Both the position numbers and the translations under genes were made by a program. This document shows, one piece after another, positions 8,580 through 18,209 of a stretch of 36,479 bases of DNA. This stretch comes from Candidatus Methylaffinis lahnbergensis. Its GTDB lineage: Bacteria; Pseudomonadota; Alphaproteobacteria; Rhizobiales; Beijerinckiaceae. Below the pieces are notes generated by a model. It was not told the DNA's origin. It made no database searches and saw only the letters and a program-made list of their open reading frames with translations. Each line of letters begins with the position of its first letter. Position 1 is the first letter of the stretch. The stretch is from NCBI GenBank assembly GCA_002890675.1, contig PEFW01000028.1, positions 1-36,479 of the forward strand, given 5' to 3'.

Positions 8580-10148
8580 ATGGTTCCCGAGAAAAATGAA
8601 AGTGCAAATGGGGTCGAGTCAACTTCGATCAAGGCACATTCGACAGACGAAACCGGCGCTTTATTTGATCAGGGCGACACCTTAACGCGGACACCCCCCT
8701 CCAAGCCAAGCCCTCCAACTGGTCACGGCCTAAAGCGAAGGCGGCGTTTGCTGATGGGGGCGCTCGCCGCCGTGGTTCTGGCAATTGCCGCCGTGTTCGG
8801 CGTTCCCTGGATTCGGGAAATTCTCACTACCGTTTCGACCGATGATGCCTATGTGAACGGTCACGTGACCATCGTGGCCGCTCGCGTGCCGGGTCAGGTG
8901 TCAAGGGTTCTGGTGGATGACAACAACCGTGTAAACAAGGGTGATCTTCTCGTCGAACTCGACCGGGAGCCATATCAGGTCGTCGTCGCCGTCAAGAAAG
9001 CGGCCGTCGATACGGCAAAGGCGGACCTCGAGGCGGCTAAAGCAAATGTGCGTGGTATTGAAGCACAGGCCAGAAGTCAGCGCTGGAAACTCCAGCACGC
9101 CATGGAGGACGTCGAAAATCAGATCGCACTGCTTCATGCGAAGGTTGCCGCCCTGGATAAGAGCAAGGCCACACTGACATTAGCAGAGGCGGAATTCAAC
9201 AGAACAAAAAAATTGGTTGCCTCTGCAGTAGCGACCCGCGAGGAGTTCGACCGGCGGGAAGCAGCGCTATCGGTTGCACGCGCAGAAGTTACCCAAGCCC
9301 TAGAAGATATACACCAAATTCGTGTTTCTTTGGGTCTGCCGGCGGAGCCTGAGAAGGGTGGAGACTTAGGCCTCGTGCCGCCCGATCTCGATCAGACTTT
9401 TTCCTCGGTGCGGCAGGCACAGTCAGAATTGATCCAGAGTTCGGCTGAGCTAGGCATTATCCATTCAATCGACCAAACCCCGAAACAGATGCTTGAGGAG
9501 TTCTACAAGCGTGATCCGCACGGCGACATTGACAAAATATTTGCCGCGCTCGTGCCGGGAGCGCCAGCGGTCAAGCAGGCCGAGGCGAAACTCGAATCCG
9601 CCGAACGCGATCTCGATCAGGCTGAATTAAACCTTCGCTATTGTGAGATTATCGCGGAAATTGACGGCGTTGTTACGCGCCGCAATGTCAATCCCGGCAA
9701 TAATGTCCTAGCCGGCCAAGGTCTGATGGCGATCCGCTCGCTTCGCGAAATCTGGGTCGACGCCAATTTCAAGGAGACAGAACTGCGTGATCTGCGGATC
9801 GGCCAGGCGGCCGACCTCTATGTCGACATGTACGGCGGGCGGCGCGTATTCCCCGGCCGGATTTCGGGTTTTACTATGGGCACCGGCTCGACGTTGGCGC
9901 TGTTGCCGCCCCAGAATGCGACGGGCAATTTCGTCAAAGTGGTGCAACGATTGCCGGTGCGCATCGAGCTTCAGCACTACGACCCAGACAAGGATCCTTT
10001 GTTCATCGGCCTTTCCGTTGTCCCGTACGTCTATCTTAATAGGCCGGCGACAGGACCCGATGCCGGTAAGCGTCTGCAAGCCTCCGTGCCGCAAACGTCG
10101 GCGTCGGCAGCCGCTCCCGTTGAACGCCCGGCGGCCCGCAACCAATGA
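8580..10148 (+). CDS. emrA: EmrA-like membrane fusion protein (HlyD family)
   Basis: This is the periplasmic adaptor of a tripartite efflux pump, linking the EmrB-type transporter to an outer-membrane channel. From the ATG at 8580 it has 522 aa: a hydrophilic cytoplasmic N-terminus, one membrane anchor (LLMGALAAVVLAIAAVFG), a lipoyl-like half motif (STDDAYVNGHVTIVAARVPG), a long alpha-helical hairpin (about residues 110-330), the returning lipoyl half and a beta-barrel (REIWVDANFKETELRDLRIG). The hairpin has an extra segment near PKQMLEEFYKRDPHG, making the protein longer than E. coli EmrA (about 390 aa). A TTG at 8532 in the same frame is an alternative start; neither has a clear Shine-Dalgarno sequence. 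The stop overlaps the emrB ATG. Confidence 0.93.
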   Translation: MVPEKNESANGVESTSIKAHSTDETGALFDQGDTLTRTPPSKPSPPTGHGLKRRRRLLMGALAAVVLAIAAVFGVPWIREILTTVSTDDAYVNGHVTIVAARVPGQVSRVLVDDNNRVNKGDLLVELDREPYQVVVAVKKAAVDTAKADLEAAKANVRGIEAQARSQRWKLQHAMEDVENQIALLHAKVAALDKSKATLTLAEAEFNRTKKLVASAVATREEFDRREAALSVARAEVTQALEDIHQIRVSLGLPAEPEKGGDLGLVPPDLDQTFSSVRQAQSELIQSSAELGIIHSIDQTPKQMLEEFYKRDPHGDIDKIFAALVPGAPAVKQAEAKLESAERDLDQAELNLRYCEIIAEIDGVVTRRNVNPGNNVLAGQGLMAIRSLREIWVDANFKETELRDLRIGQAADLYVDMYGGRRVFPGRISGFTMGTGSTLALLPPQNATGNFVKVVQRLPVRIELQHYDPDKDPLFIGLSVVPYVYLNRPATGPDAGKRLQASVPQTSASAAAPVERPAARNQ

Positions 10149-11752
10149 CCGAGGCGGCACTTTCGCTTCCCAGACCCAAGGCGGCAATGAACCCTTGGGT
10201 CGTGGCCGCCGCTGTGGTGGTGCCGACCTTTATGGAGGTGCTCGACACCACGATCGCCGTGGTCGCACTGCGCTATATCGTGGGCGGGCTGTCGGCGACG
10301 GTCATCGACGGCGAATGGGTTCTCACGAGTTACCTCGCCGCCAACGCCATTATCCTGCCGATCACCGGCTGGTTGAGCAACCGCTTCGGCCGCCGCAACT
10401 ACTTCCTCGCGTCGATCGCTGTATTTACCCTAGCCTCGGGGCTGTGTGGGATGGCCACGAGCCTTAGTCAGCTGATTCTTTTCCGCGTAATCCAAGGCCT
10501 GGCAGGCGGCGGGCTGCAGCCGAGCAGCCAGGGCGTGCTGCTCGATGCCTTCCCGCGGGAAAGGCAAGGCGTCGCAATGACGCTGTTTGGCTTGGCTGCC
10601 CTGATCGCGCCGGTCGTCGGTCCGACGCTGGGTGGCTGGATTACGGATAACTATGAGTGGCGGTGGGTCTTTTACATCAACGTCCCAGTTGGCCTGCTGG
10701 CCTTCGCCGCGTGCTACGCCGTTGTCCATGACCCGGACTATCTCACCACCCAGCGCGCGGAGCAGAGGGGGCGAGCGTCCCGTTTTGACTCGATCGGTTT
10801 GTCGCTCCTTGTCATCACCATGGTTAGCTGGGAAGTGATGCTCAGCAAGGGGGAGGAGTGGAATTGGCTGGGCGACGTATTCGGGCGGATCCAGACACTA
10901 TTGACACTCTTTATTGTTGGACTGGGGGGGCTGATCGTCTGGGAGATGCACCACAAAAGCCCCGTCGTTAATTTCCGGCCGCTGGGGGAGCGCAATTTCA
11001 GCGCCTGCTGCATCATTATTTTCGGTGCCTATGCGGTGCTTTATGGAGCCAGCACTTCATTGCCTGGCCTGCTTCAATCCCTCTTTGGTTACAATGCGGA
11101 GCTGTCGGGACTGGTCATGTCGCCGGCGGGTTTTTTTGCCGTTCTTACGCTTCCGGTCGTGGGCCGTGTGCTTGGCCGGCAGACAGATGCACGGTGGATG
11201 ATCCTGACCGGCTTGTTGGTCATGGCGGCCGGGAATTATTGGATGTCACAGCTCAACCTCGATATTAGCCCTGGGCAGGTTGTCTGGCCGCGGGTCGTCT
11301 TGATCGTAGGATTGGCAATCTGTTTCGCCCCCGCAAATGTCGCGGCTTACCTCTACACGCCAATGGAGTTGCGCGGAGCCGCTGTCGGCTTGCTCAGTCT
11401 GCTACGCAATGAAGGAGGGAGCGTCGGAACGTCCCTGAGCCAGGCGCTGCAGGATCACCGCGAGCAATTCCATACCCTTCGGCTCGGCGAGTATCTCGAT
11501 CCTTTTAACCCGGCCGTGCATTCCTTTACCGAACAATCAAAAGCATTTTTTCTCCAGCAGACCGGTGATCCTGCCTTGTCGCAGCAGCTCGCTTGGCAAG
11601 CTTTGGAGAATCTGCGCCAGCAGCAGGCTTCGTCGCTTGCCTATTTCGACTGCTTTTGGATCTTCGCCGTTATAATGATTGCGCTCGTGCCAGTCGTTTT
11701 GTTGATGAAGCGCTCAGTGGCCGAAAAAGGCGCGCGCGTCGGAGTCGAATGA
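10145..11752 (+). CDS. emrB: EmrB/QacA-type drug:H+ antiporter (MFS, DHA2)
   Basis: The 535-aa protein is a 14-helix proton-driven exporter of the DHA2 family, in the inner membrane. Visible motifs are D1 near the N-terminus (FMEVLDTTIAVVALRYI), motif A in the first cytoplasmic loop (GWLSNRFGRRNYFLAS), and the antiporter motif C (GLAALIAPVVGPTLGGWI). Its ATG overlaps the emrA stop as ATGA, so the two are translated together; this is the normal emrAB arrangement. No transcriptional regulator or outer-membrane channel gene lies next to the pair. The substrate cannot be read from sequence. Confidence 0.95.
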   Translation: MTEAALSLPRPKAAMNPWVVAAAVVVPTFMEVLDTTIAVVALRYIVGGLSATVIDGEWVLTSYLAANAIILPITGWLSNRFGRRNYFLASIAVFTLASGLCGMATSLSQLILFRVIQGLAGGGLQPSSQGVLLDAFPRERQGVAMTLFGLAALIAPVVGPTLGGWITDNYEWRWVFYINVPVGLLAFAACYAVVHDPDYLTTQRAEQRGRASRFDSIGLSLLVITMVSWEVMLSKGEEWNWLGDVFGRIQTLLTLFIVGLGGLIVWEMHHKSPVVNFRPLGERNFSACCIIIFGAYAVLYGASTSLPGLLQSLFGYNAELSGLVMSPAGFFAVLTLPVVGRVLGRQTDARWMILTGLLVMAAGNYWMSQLNLDISPGQVVWPRVVLIVGLAICFAPANVAAYLYTPMELRGAAVGLLSLLRNEGGSVGTSLSQALQDHREQFHTLRLGEYLDPFNPAVHSFTEQSKAFFLQQTGDPALSQQLAWQALENLRQQQASSLAYFDCFWIFAVIMIALVPVVLLMKRSVAEKGARVGVE

Positions 11753-12049
11753 ACTGAGTTATGCCGCGCAGATAAATCTGATCCAGCAACTGGCCGAGGC
11801 AAGTTTAGACGCTCCCATTTCCGCATGATTTGCAAAAACATTCGAAAGTGAGCGCCTGGGAACGCCTCGCGCCTGCTTGTCTCGACGGAGATTAGTCATG
11901 ATAGGATCGAACCGATGGTCCCAACAGCCAGGCGCGTTGGCGGTTTTGCGAAATCGCGAGGGCTACACGCGAACAAACGAGTGGTTTTGAGGCGCGCCAA
12001 CCGCGTAACGCGCCGGCGCAAACGCGCGCCGGGCGCGCCAGAGGAAAAG

Positions 12050-13642
12050 ATGACCGAAACTATGAAAATCGAATTTGTCGCGCTCGCGGCATTGCCGGTT
12101 CAGACGCGAGCCTCGCCCGAACGGGCCGGCGGTGAAGCTGGACACGCGCGGACTCTGGTCATTTTCATGGGCAAGGATTTCGCATTCGGCGCGGCGACTC
12201 GTCGCCTCATTGGCGATCGTGGGGAGGCGCTGATCAAGAAGGCGGCCGCCGCCGTCAAATTCAAAGGGAAGGCCTTAACCGCGCTCGATCTCGTCGCGCC
12301 TGCGGGGCTTGCCGCCGAACGGCTGGTCGTGATTGGGACCGGCGGCGAGGATGGGGAGGGCCAAATCAAAACGAACCTCCCGCCACCGCCCGACCACGCC
12401 GGCCTCGGCGGCTTTGTCATGGGCAAGCTCGGTCATGCCGCAAGCGCGACCGTCGCCTTCGATCCGCCCCGCCCCCCCAAGGATCCGGCCCGCGCGGCCG
12501 CCGAATTCATGCTAGGGATGCGGCTCCGTGATTACCAGTTCGACCCCTACAAGACCAAGAAAAATGAAGATGGGGAGACTGAAGGCCACGCCGATATTGT
12601 TCTTGCTGTCGACGAGCCGGCCGCGGTCCGCCACGAAGCCAAAGGCAGGGAGGCCGTGGCGGCCGGTGTGCTGATCGCCCGCTCGCTTGTCAACGAACCC
12701 GCGAACATCCTCCACCCGGAAGAATTCGCCAATCGCGCCGCGGCGCTTAAGAAGCGCGGAGTCGAGGTGACGGTCCTCGACGAATCCGCCATGGGCGAAC
12801 TCGGCATGGGTGCGCTTCTCGGGGTCGGACAGGGATCGGTTCGCGGCAGCCGCACTGTCATCATGCGCTGGCGCGGCGTGAAGAGCGCGAAGGTCAGCAC
12901 CAAGACCACGGCGAAGCCGATTGCATTCGTCGGCAAGGGCGTCTGCTTCGACACCGGCGGCATATCGATCAAACCCGCCGCCGGGATGGAGGACATGAAG
13001 GGCGACATGGCCGGAGCTGCCTGCGTCGTGGGCCTCGTGCAGGCTCTCGCAGAACGAAAGGCCAAGGTGGACGTCGTCGGCGCCATCGGTCTTGTCGAAA
13101 ACATGCCGGGTCCGCAAGCTCAGCGTCCGGGCGACATCGTGAAATCCATGTCCGGCCAGACGATCGAAGTCATCAACACCGACGCCGAAGGCCGTCTCGT
13201 CCTCGCCGATCTCCTTTGGTATGTTCAAGACAAATTCAAGCCCAAGTTCATTGTCGATCTCGCGACCTTGACCGGCGCCATCCTTGTCGCGCTCGGCCAG
13301 GAGCACGCAGGCCTCTTCACCAATGACGACGAATTGGGCGAGCGGCTCATCTGTGCGGGCAAGGCCACCGGCGAAAAACTATGGCGTTTGCCGCTCGGGG
13401 CGGCGTACGACAAAATGATCGACTCGAAAGTCGCCGACATGAAAAACACTGGCGGCCGCCATGCCGGGTCGATCACCGGCGCGCAATTCCTCCAGCGCTT
13501 CGTCAAGGGCACGCCATGGGCCCACATCGATATCGCGGGCACCGGGATGGGTTCGCCGGCAAGCGAGATCAATCAAAGCTGGGGCTCTGGGTTCGGCGTC
13601 CGGCTGCTCGACCGGCTCATTGCCGATCATTACGAGGGGTGA
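12050..13642 (+). CDS. pepA: Leucyl aminopeptidase PepA (M17 family)
   Basis: PepA is a cytosolic two-metal aminopeptidase that removes N-terminal residues from peptides; in some bacteria it also binds DNA as an accessory factor in Xer recombination. I start at MTETMKIEF (12050; 530 aa) because GAGGAAAAG sits just upstream; the frame is open back to 11915 but that extension is basic and unlike the family. The C-terminal catalytic domain has the metal-binding [16 protein letters not shown], the DMKGDMAGA segment and the signature [14 protein letters not shown]. The N-terminal macro-like domain covers roughly residues 1-190. In related genomes pepA is divergent from lptF; here the efflux pair lies between them. 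Confidence 0.96.
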   Translation: MTETMKIEFVALAALPVQTRASPERAGGEAGHARTLVIFMGKDFAFGAATRRLIGDRGEALIKKAAAAVKFKGKALTALDLVAPAGLAAERLVVIGTGGEDGEGQIKTNLPPPPDHAGLGGFVMGKLGHAASATVAFDPPRPPKDPARAAAEFMLGMRLRDYQFDPYKTKKNEDGETEGHADIVLAVDEPAAVRHEAKGREAVAAGVLIARSLVNEPANILHPEEFANRAAALKKRGVEVTVLDESAMGELGMGALLGVGQGSVRGSRTVIMRWRGVKSAKVSTKTTAKPIAFVGKGVCFDTGGISIKPAAGMEDMKGDMAGAACVVGLVQALAERKAKVDVVGAIGLVENMPGPQAQRPGDIVKSMSGQTIEVINTDAEGRLVLADLLWYVQDKFKPKFIVDLATLTGAILVALGQEHAGLFTNDDELGERLICAGKATGEKLWRLPLGAAYDKMIDSKVADMKNTGGRHAGSITGAQFLQRFVKGTPWAHIDIAGTGMGSPASEINQSWGSGFGVRLLDRLIADHYEG

Positions 13643-13851
13643 CCGCGCGCGGCAGTTTCTACGGCCGTGAGCGGCTTTTGAAACAGGCTATTAGCGGGAA
13701 ATATCGGCCGTGGCCGAGGTCGCGCCGCTGTCGGCGCCGATGGTCAGTGAAACCTGCATCGAGTTATTGGTCCCGGCCGGGTGGGGCCGGTCCCGGCTTG
13801 CGGGATGGTGAGAACCAGCTTTGGAACCGCGGACGCTAGTTGCGCATCCGT

Positions 13852-13944
13852 TCAGGCATTTACCGTCATCCGATCAATCCCGATCGCGTTCTGACCCGCC
13901 GTGGCGTTGAACGCGAGCGGGTTGCCAAGGATGTAGGCAGTCAT
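13852..13944 (-). CDS. Small 30-aa protein coupled to tail-fibre remnant
   Basis: A 30-aa reading frame starts MTAYILGNPLAFNATAGQNA and ends in MTVNA. Its ATG overlaps the stop of the preceding phage tail-like frame as ATGA, the usual sign of coupled translation. I do not recognise the family. With the adjoining frame it looks like part of a phage structural module left in the chromosome. Another short open stretch (about 22 codons, 13700-13770, minus) follows with no support of its own. Confidence 0.4.
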   Translation of the reverse strand: MTAYILGNPLAFNATAGQNAIGIDRMTVNA

Positions 13945-14991
13945 GGAAAAAGGCTCGTTTGAATGCCAACGCGCCCGAGAGTTATTTTTTGATAGAGAGC
14001 AACGTCCAAGGTCGCGCTCATGCTGATTTGGTTATTAGGCGGAGAAAGGGCACAAGCCAGCGCGACCCATACCACCTCGAACTCGCCAGCGTTGAATTCA
14101 CCATAAGTAAATGGCGAATTGCCTTCGGGTGACACTGGGATGTTTTGAGCGTAAATTTGGCCTCCTATATAATTGATCGTCGCGTTGCATATGGCATTTG
14201 TGATGTACTTATTAATATTCATGGTGAAATTGCTCGTATTACCAACATAGAAATAATAATAAACGGGAGCAGTCGCATTACCTGATGACGCAATAGCAGT
14301 GGATATTACATTATATCCACTTCCAGAACCAGGCACAAACTTGTATGCTTGCAAAGGTCCGCCAGCACGGCCAACTACTTGCGATTCACCCCCATTAGTT
14401 GTATTCTAAAGATTCGCGCTATCGGCATTTGGATTAAGCTGATTCACCCCTCGCAGGACCAACCGTCGTTGGAACTAGCTTGCTCTGGTATTGACCCGTT
14501 TCGAGCTGTTCGCCCCAAACTTCGAAGATTCCCGTGGTTGCCGAGAAATCGCCTAGATTTGCATTCGCGGTCGAAGTCGGCTTGAAAGTCACCGAGGCAC
14601 GCCACCAGCCGGTCTGCGCAATCGGCGCGATCGCGTAATCGGCGAGGAATGGGTCGAGCGAGATAAATGCGCCGGTGAGGCCGTTGAATGTCAAGCAGTG
14701 CCTTGGGCCTTGTTTCCCGAACGCACTCTAGCCAATGCAGACCTGCAAATTTGGGTCGCCGTTCGAGACGCGGACGTATTTTGAAGAAGTGTAGACCGTC
14801 CCGGCCGTGACCGGAAACTTGGCTCCGGACATAATGCCGCCGCCGGTTCCGCTTGCGTCCACAACAACGCCCGTCCTCGTTCCATCCGGGGCGACGGTCG
14901 GCGAGGTGCCAGCAGATGCGTTGAAGAATGACCAACTCGTTGGGACCGACGGATAGGCGAGGTTTGTCACCGTGTTGGCAAGCGCCGGTGA
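13941..14991 (-). pseudogene. Phage tail-fibre-like protein, broken
   Basis: Three pieces on the minus strand resemble the jelly-roll repeats of phage tail proteins. The first (14991-14731) has TNLAYPSVPTSWSFFNASAG and the APDGTRTG motif. It is cut by an in-frame TAG at 14728-14730, but the same frame continues through FNGLTGAF and FEVWGEQLETGQYQSKLVPT to a stop at 14434. A second frame (about 14405-13941), rich in Asn, Thr, Tyr and Ser, carries on to TSLFP. The frame is also closed by TAG at 14992, so the N-terminus is missing. The 13990-14400 part is much more AT-rich than its neighbours, which fits acquisition by transfer. No other phage genes lie nearby. Confidence 0.6.
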
Positions 14992-15336
14992 CTAAGCATT
15001 ACCGCGACCATTGCCCCACCGGCAAATTTATTTACGCGCGGGCGCGCGAATGAGGCGCAACTTCCATGACTATGGTTATTTTGCATCATTGCCTCCCCAG
15101 ATAGTTTATTTTAATTGGTTAAGTTAAGTTGAATTAAGCAGAATGTCAGAAAAATAGCTAGCCGCAAAAAGGCCATTCCACTTGTAGCGATCATGGCCCA
15201 AGACCGCGCCGGCGGTGGGCCGAGCTTAGCCCGCGGCTAATGTGGCGATCGCGCGCGGGCGGGCGGCGCCAACCACCATTACCGTGCTTGCGCGGTACAG
15301 CGCGCTGGGTCACACTGGCTGATCGAGGAGAGCCGC
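14992..15336. other. Intergenic, partly AT-rich
   Basis: No gene is supported. The 15090-15165 stretch is AT-rich with TTAAGTTAAGTTGAATTAAG-type short repeats and may be the flank of the phage-like insertion or the promoter region of the next gene. Confidence 0.5.
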
Positions 15337-15939
15337 ATGCAATGTATCGTCGCCGGGCTATTTTGGATTGCCCTTCTGGTCCCGCCGGACCTGGCATCGG
15401 CGAAGTCGGATGGGGTGCCGCGTTTCGACGTTTCCCGCTCATGCGAGGACGCGCGGGCCTTTGTCGGCAATGATCAAAATCTCGCCTATAAAGGCTGTAT
15501 GAAGGACGAGAATGACGCGCGCGCGGAACTCGCGCGAAAGTGGGCGCATTTTAAGCCCGGCGACCGCAAGGATTGCGTCGCGCAGGGCATCGCGCCTGTG
15601 CCAAGCTATGTCGAAATCTTGACGTGCCTCGAAATGAGTGAGGAGGCCGCGGCTCTATATAACCCAGACGGCACCCGTCGCGATAGGCCGCAAGGCGGCG
15701 CCTTTCAATGGAACGCCGCGCCGGCGCCTGAATCCGGAAGCGACAACCCGCAAGGCGGCGCCGTTCAAGGGACGTTCGGCCAGGACCAAGTGGCGCCATC
15801 CGGCGCCGCGCCGGCGCCTGAATCCGGAAGCCATAACCCGCAAGGCGGCGCCGTTCAAGGGAAGTCCGGCCAGGACAAAGTGGCGCCATCCGGCGCCGCG
15901 CCGGCGCCTGAATCCGGAAGCGTTAAGAAGCCGGACTGA
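15337..15939 (+). CDS. Secreted protein with C-terminal 30-aa tandem repeats
   Basis: The 200-aa protein has a signal peptide (MQCIVAGLFWIALLVPPD, likely cleaved after LASA) and a conserved-looking domain with four cysteines: SCEDARAF, YKGCMKDENDARAEL, KDCVAQG and SYVEILTCLEM (about residues 35-105). Similar cysteine-patterned small secreted proteins are common among hypothetical proteins of this order; the function is unknown. The C-terminal 80 residues are low-complexity Pro/Ala/Gly/Gln/Ser repeats built on APAPESGSDNPQGGAVQG. The RBS is weak (GGAGAGC upstream). It stands alone between the phage-like remnant and the DUF502 gene. Confidence 0.75.
   Translation: MQCIVAGLFWIALLVPPDLASAKSDGVPRFDVSRSCEDARAFVGNDQNLAYKGCMKDENDARAELARKWAHFKPGDRKDCVAQGIAPVPSYVEILTCLEMSEEAAALYNPDGTRRDRPQGGAFQWNAAPAPESGSDNPQGGAVQGTFGQDQVAPSGAAPAPESGSHNPQGGAVQGKSGQDKVAPSGAAPAPESGSVKKPD
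15712..15921 (+). repeat. 90-bp tandem repeat (two full copies plus part)
   Basis: The sequence CCGGCGCCTGAATCCGGAAG recurs at 15721, 15811 and 15901, exactly 90 bases apart, in frame with the host gene (30-aa unit). The first two copies are nearly identical; the third stops after about 24 bases. Near-identity at the DNA level points to recent duplication by slippage or unequal recombination. Confidence 0.95.
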
Positions 15940-15963
15940 AGCGCTCTCGCGCCAACGCGCGGC

Positions 15964-16014
15964 GTTTGCGTGAAACCGGAGTTTGTGTGAAAGCCGAGTT
16001 TGCGTAAAAAAAGG
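15964..16014 (+). repeat. 17-bp degenerate tandem repeat, three copies
   Basis: Three head-to-tail units start at 15964, 15981 and 15998: GTTTGCGTGAAACCGGA, GTTTGTGTGAAAGCCGA and GTTTGCGTAAAAAAAGG. They lie just after the stop of the repeat protein. They may bind a protein or be simple slippage products. Confidence 0.8.
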
Positions 16015-16094
16015 GCGAAGATACTTTGCGTATCCCCGCCCCGATGAGTCCTGTCCATGACCTCTTCTTTGCCCTTGCCTTCTTTATGAAGACG

Positions 16095-16111
16095 ACACCA
16101 CATTGTGGTGT
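16095..16111. promoter_or_regulatory. 17-bp palindrome, operator-like
   Basis: ACACCACA-T-TGTGGTGT has two perfect 8-base arms around one base. It lies 256 bases before the DUF502 start, in a gene-free stretch (15940-16366). Its form suits a dimeric repressor site, but no regulator gene is adjacent. The role is inferred from symmetry alone. Confidence 0.35.
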
Positions 16112-16366
16112 TGGGGCGAGAGAACAGGCGTCCTCCCAAGACTTGGACTACTGTGCCGAACTTATAATTGCTTCGGCCTTGAACGGCTCAGAGCAAAACC
16201 CTAGCTCACGTCAAAGGCAATGTCACGCACAAATACGCAGAATGCCTCCAAAAAGGTACAAATGTGAAAATATTTTTGGCACAGACGGATTTTCGAGGTG
16301 CCGCGAATTTTTTGCGCCGCGACAAAGCGGGACCTGATAAATGGATCTTCTGCCGCGGGGCGAACC

Positions 16367-17098
16367 ATGACGAAGATGCCGCCAGATAAGCTACCTCCAT
16401 TGCAAGGCACCAGCCCGGCCAGCGGCCCCAAAGGCCCTAGCCTCGGCGGACGCATTCGCAATTGGTTCCTGGCCGGGGTCATCGTCGCCGGTCCGCTCGC
16501 GACGACCGCCTACATCGTCTGGTGGTTCGTCGATACTATCGACGGTTCGGTCAAGCGCCTCGTCCCGGTGCGGTTTTGGCCAGACAATTTTTTGCCGTTC
16601 CAGTTGCCCGGACTCGGCGTGGTTTTCGCATTTCTTGGACTCACTCTTTTGGGCTTTCTTGCCGCCAACCTCGCCGGCCGGAGCCTCATCAGGCTCGGTG
16701 AGGCGACTCTTGCTCGCATGCCCGTCGTCCGCTCGATCTATAAAAGCGCGAAACAGATCTTTGAAACCGCGTTTTCCCAATCCGGCGCCACCTTCCGCAA
16801 GGTGGGGATGATCGAGTACCCGGGCGAAGGCCGGTGGTCAATCGTGTTCATTTGTACGCCGCCTGGCGCGATCTTCGCCGGGCATCTTTCAGACGAGGAA
16901 CATATTTCGGTTTTTCTACCCTGCACCCCCAACCCGACAACGGGATTTTACTTTTTTTTGCCATCGCGCGACGTAATTGAACTCCCGATCAGCCCGGACG
17001 AGGCGGTCAAGCTGATCGTGTCTTGCGGCGTCATCCAGCCTGACACCCGCGCGGTTGTAGCCGAACCCGGCAGGAAGCGCGAGCGTGCTTCCGTGTGA
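16367..17098 (+). CDS. DUF502 family membrane protein
   Basis: From the ATG at 16367 (GGGG upstream) the protein has 243 aa; the frame is open back to 16298 but the extension lacks support. A glycine-rich N-terminus leads to a first membrane segment (WFLAGVIVAGPLATTAYIVW) and a second (LGVVFAFLGLTLLGFLAANL), then a soluble domain with the family's VVRSIYKSAKQIFET and VGMIEYPGEG motifs and the near-C-terminal NPTTGFYFFLPSRDV. DUF502 proteins are widespread and of unknown function; some plant homologues (LCV-like) act in membranes. Its neighbours do not hint at a role. Confidence 0.93.
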   Translation: MTKMPPDKLPPLQGTSPASGPKGPSLGGRIRNWFLAGVIVAGPLATTAYIVWWFVDTIDGSVKRLVPVRFWPDNFLPFQLPGLGVVFAFLGLTLLGFLAANLAGRSLIRLGEATLARMPVVRSIYKSAKQIFETAFSQSGATFRKVGMIEYPGEGRWSIVFICTPPGAIFAGHLSDEEHISVFLPCTPNPTTGFYFFLPSRDVIELPISPDEAVKLIVSCGVIQPDTRAVVAEPGRKRERASV

Positions 17099-17243
17099 GG
17101 GGTCCCGCGTTGCTTCCAAACAGATAGAGCCGATGAGCAGCCAAATCTGACCCGATCGTACTAGCGTTTGACCTCCCGCATTGGGGTGGCTAACACCAAA
17201 GCGCGCCGCGGGCCGGCCGCGCGCGTACCCGCGCGGATGCGCC

Positions 17244-18209
17244 ATGGCTGTTTATACCGAAGTCAACGAGGCCGATCTTGCTAGCTTTCTTGGCGACTAT
17301 GATCTTGGCCACGTGCTGACCCTGAAAGGAATTGCCGATGGGGTTGAGAATTCCAATTATTTCTTGCACGCCGATGCTGGCTGTTTCATCCTTACGCTCT
17401 ATGAAAAGCGGGTCGACGAAAGAGACCTGCCGTTTTTTCTTGGGCTCATGGAGCATCTCTCCGGTCACGGACTAAATTGCCCGCAACCGGTAAGGAACAG
17501 ACATGGCAGCGCGCTCGGCAGGATCGCGGGCCGCCCGGCGGCAATCGTGACTTTTCTCGAAGGCATGTGGTGCAAAAGCCCAAGCGTCCGCTGCTGCGCC
17601 GCCGTTGGCGAGGCGCTTGGCAAACTCCATCGGGCCGGCGCCGGCTTCGCCGGATATCGCCCCAATGCCTTGGGCCTCGAAGCCTGGCCGGCCCTCTTCG
17701 ATGAGGCGCGCGCACGTGCCGATGAAGTGCGGCCGGGCCTCGCCGCGGAAATAGCGAAGGAGCTGGCCTATCTCGCCGGAAGCTGGCCGCGCGATCTGCC
17801 GGAAGGCGTCATCCATGCCGATCTTTTTCCCGACAATGTCTTGTTCGTTGGCGATGAATTATCCGGGCTCATCGATTTCTACTTCGCCTGCACGGATGAA
17901 CTCTCCTACGATGTCGCGATCTCGTTCAACGCCTGGTGTTTCGAACCGGACGGTTCGTTCAACATCGCCAAGGGATTGGCATTTTTCAGCGGATACGAGA
18001 CCGTCCGCAAATTAACTGGAGCGGAAGTGGGAGAGTTCGTCGTCCTGGCGCGAGGCGCGGCACTGCGTTTCGCCCTGACACGCCTCGTCGATTGGTTGAA
18101 TGTACCGGCGGATGCCTTAGTGCATCCCAAGGACCCGCTCGAATATGTCGGCAAATTGTGTTTTCATCAACAAACCGGCAGCGCCCGCGAACTCGGTTTG
18201 CTGCGATGA
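17244..18209 (+). CDS. thrB: Homoserine kinase ThrB (APH-fold type)
   Basis: This is the aminoglycoside-phosphotransferase-fold homoserine kinase used by many alphaproteobacteria. It phosphorylates L-homoserine with ATP for threonine synthesis. The 321-aa protein begins [12 protein letters not shown]; the frame is open further upstream but the family N-terminus starts here. Visible features are [13 protein letters not shown] (nucleotide loop), the catalytic Brenner-type motif [13 protein letters not shown] with the H-x-D-x4-N pattern, and [11 protein letters not shown] with the metal-binding Asp. Its TGA overlaps the rnhA ATG as ATGA. The thrB-rnhA pairing is typical of this order; ispH, often upstream, is absent here. 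Confidence 0.95.
   Translation: MAVYTEVNEADLASFLGDYDLGHVLTLKGIADGVENSNYFLHADAGCFILTLYEKRVDERDLPFFLGLMEHLSGHGLNCPQPVRNRHGSALGRIAGRPAAIVTFLEGMWCKSPSVRCCAAVGEALGKLHRAGAGFAGYRPNALGLEAWPALFDEARARADEVRPGLAAEIAKELAYLAGSWPRDLPEGVIHADLFPDNVLFVGDELSGLIDFYFACTDELSYDVAISFNAWCFEPDGSFNIAKGLAFFSGYETVRKLTGAEVGEFVVLARGAALRFALTRLVDWLNVPADALVHPKDPLEYVGKLCFHQQTGSARELGLLR

Noticed and set aside
12512..13306. Minus-strand 264-codon frame opposite pepA
   Set aside because: Antisense to the catalytic domain of pepA, no motif.
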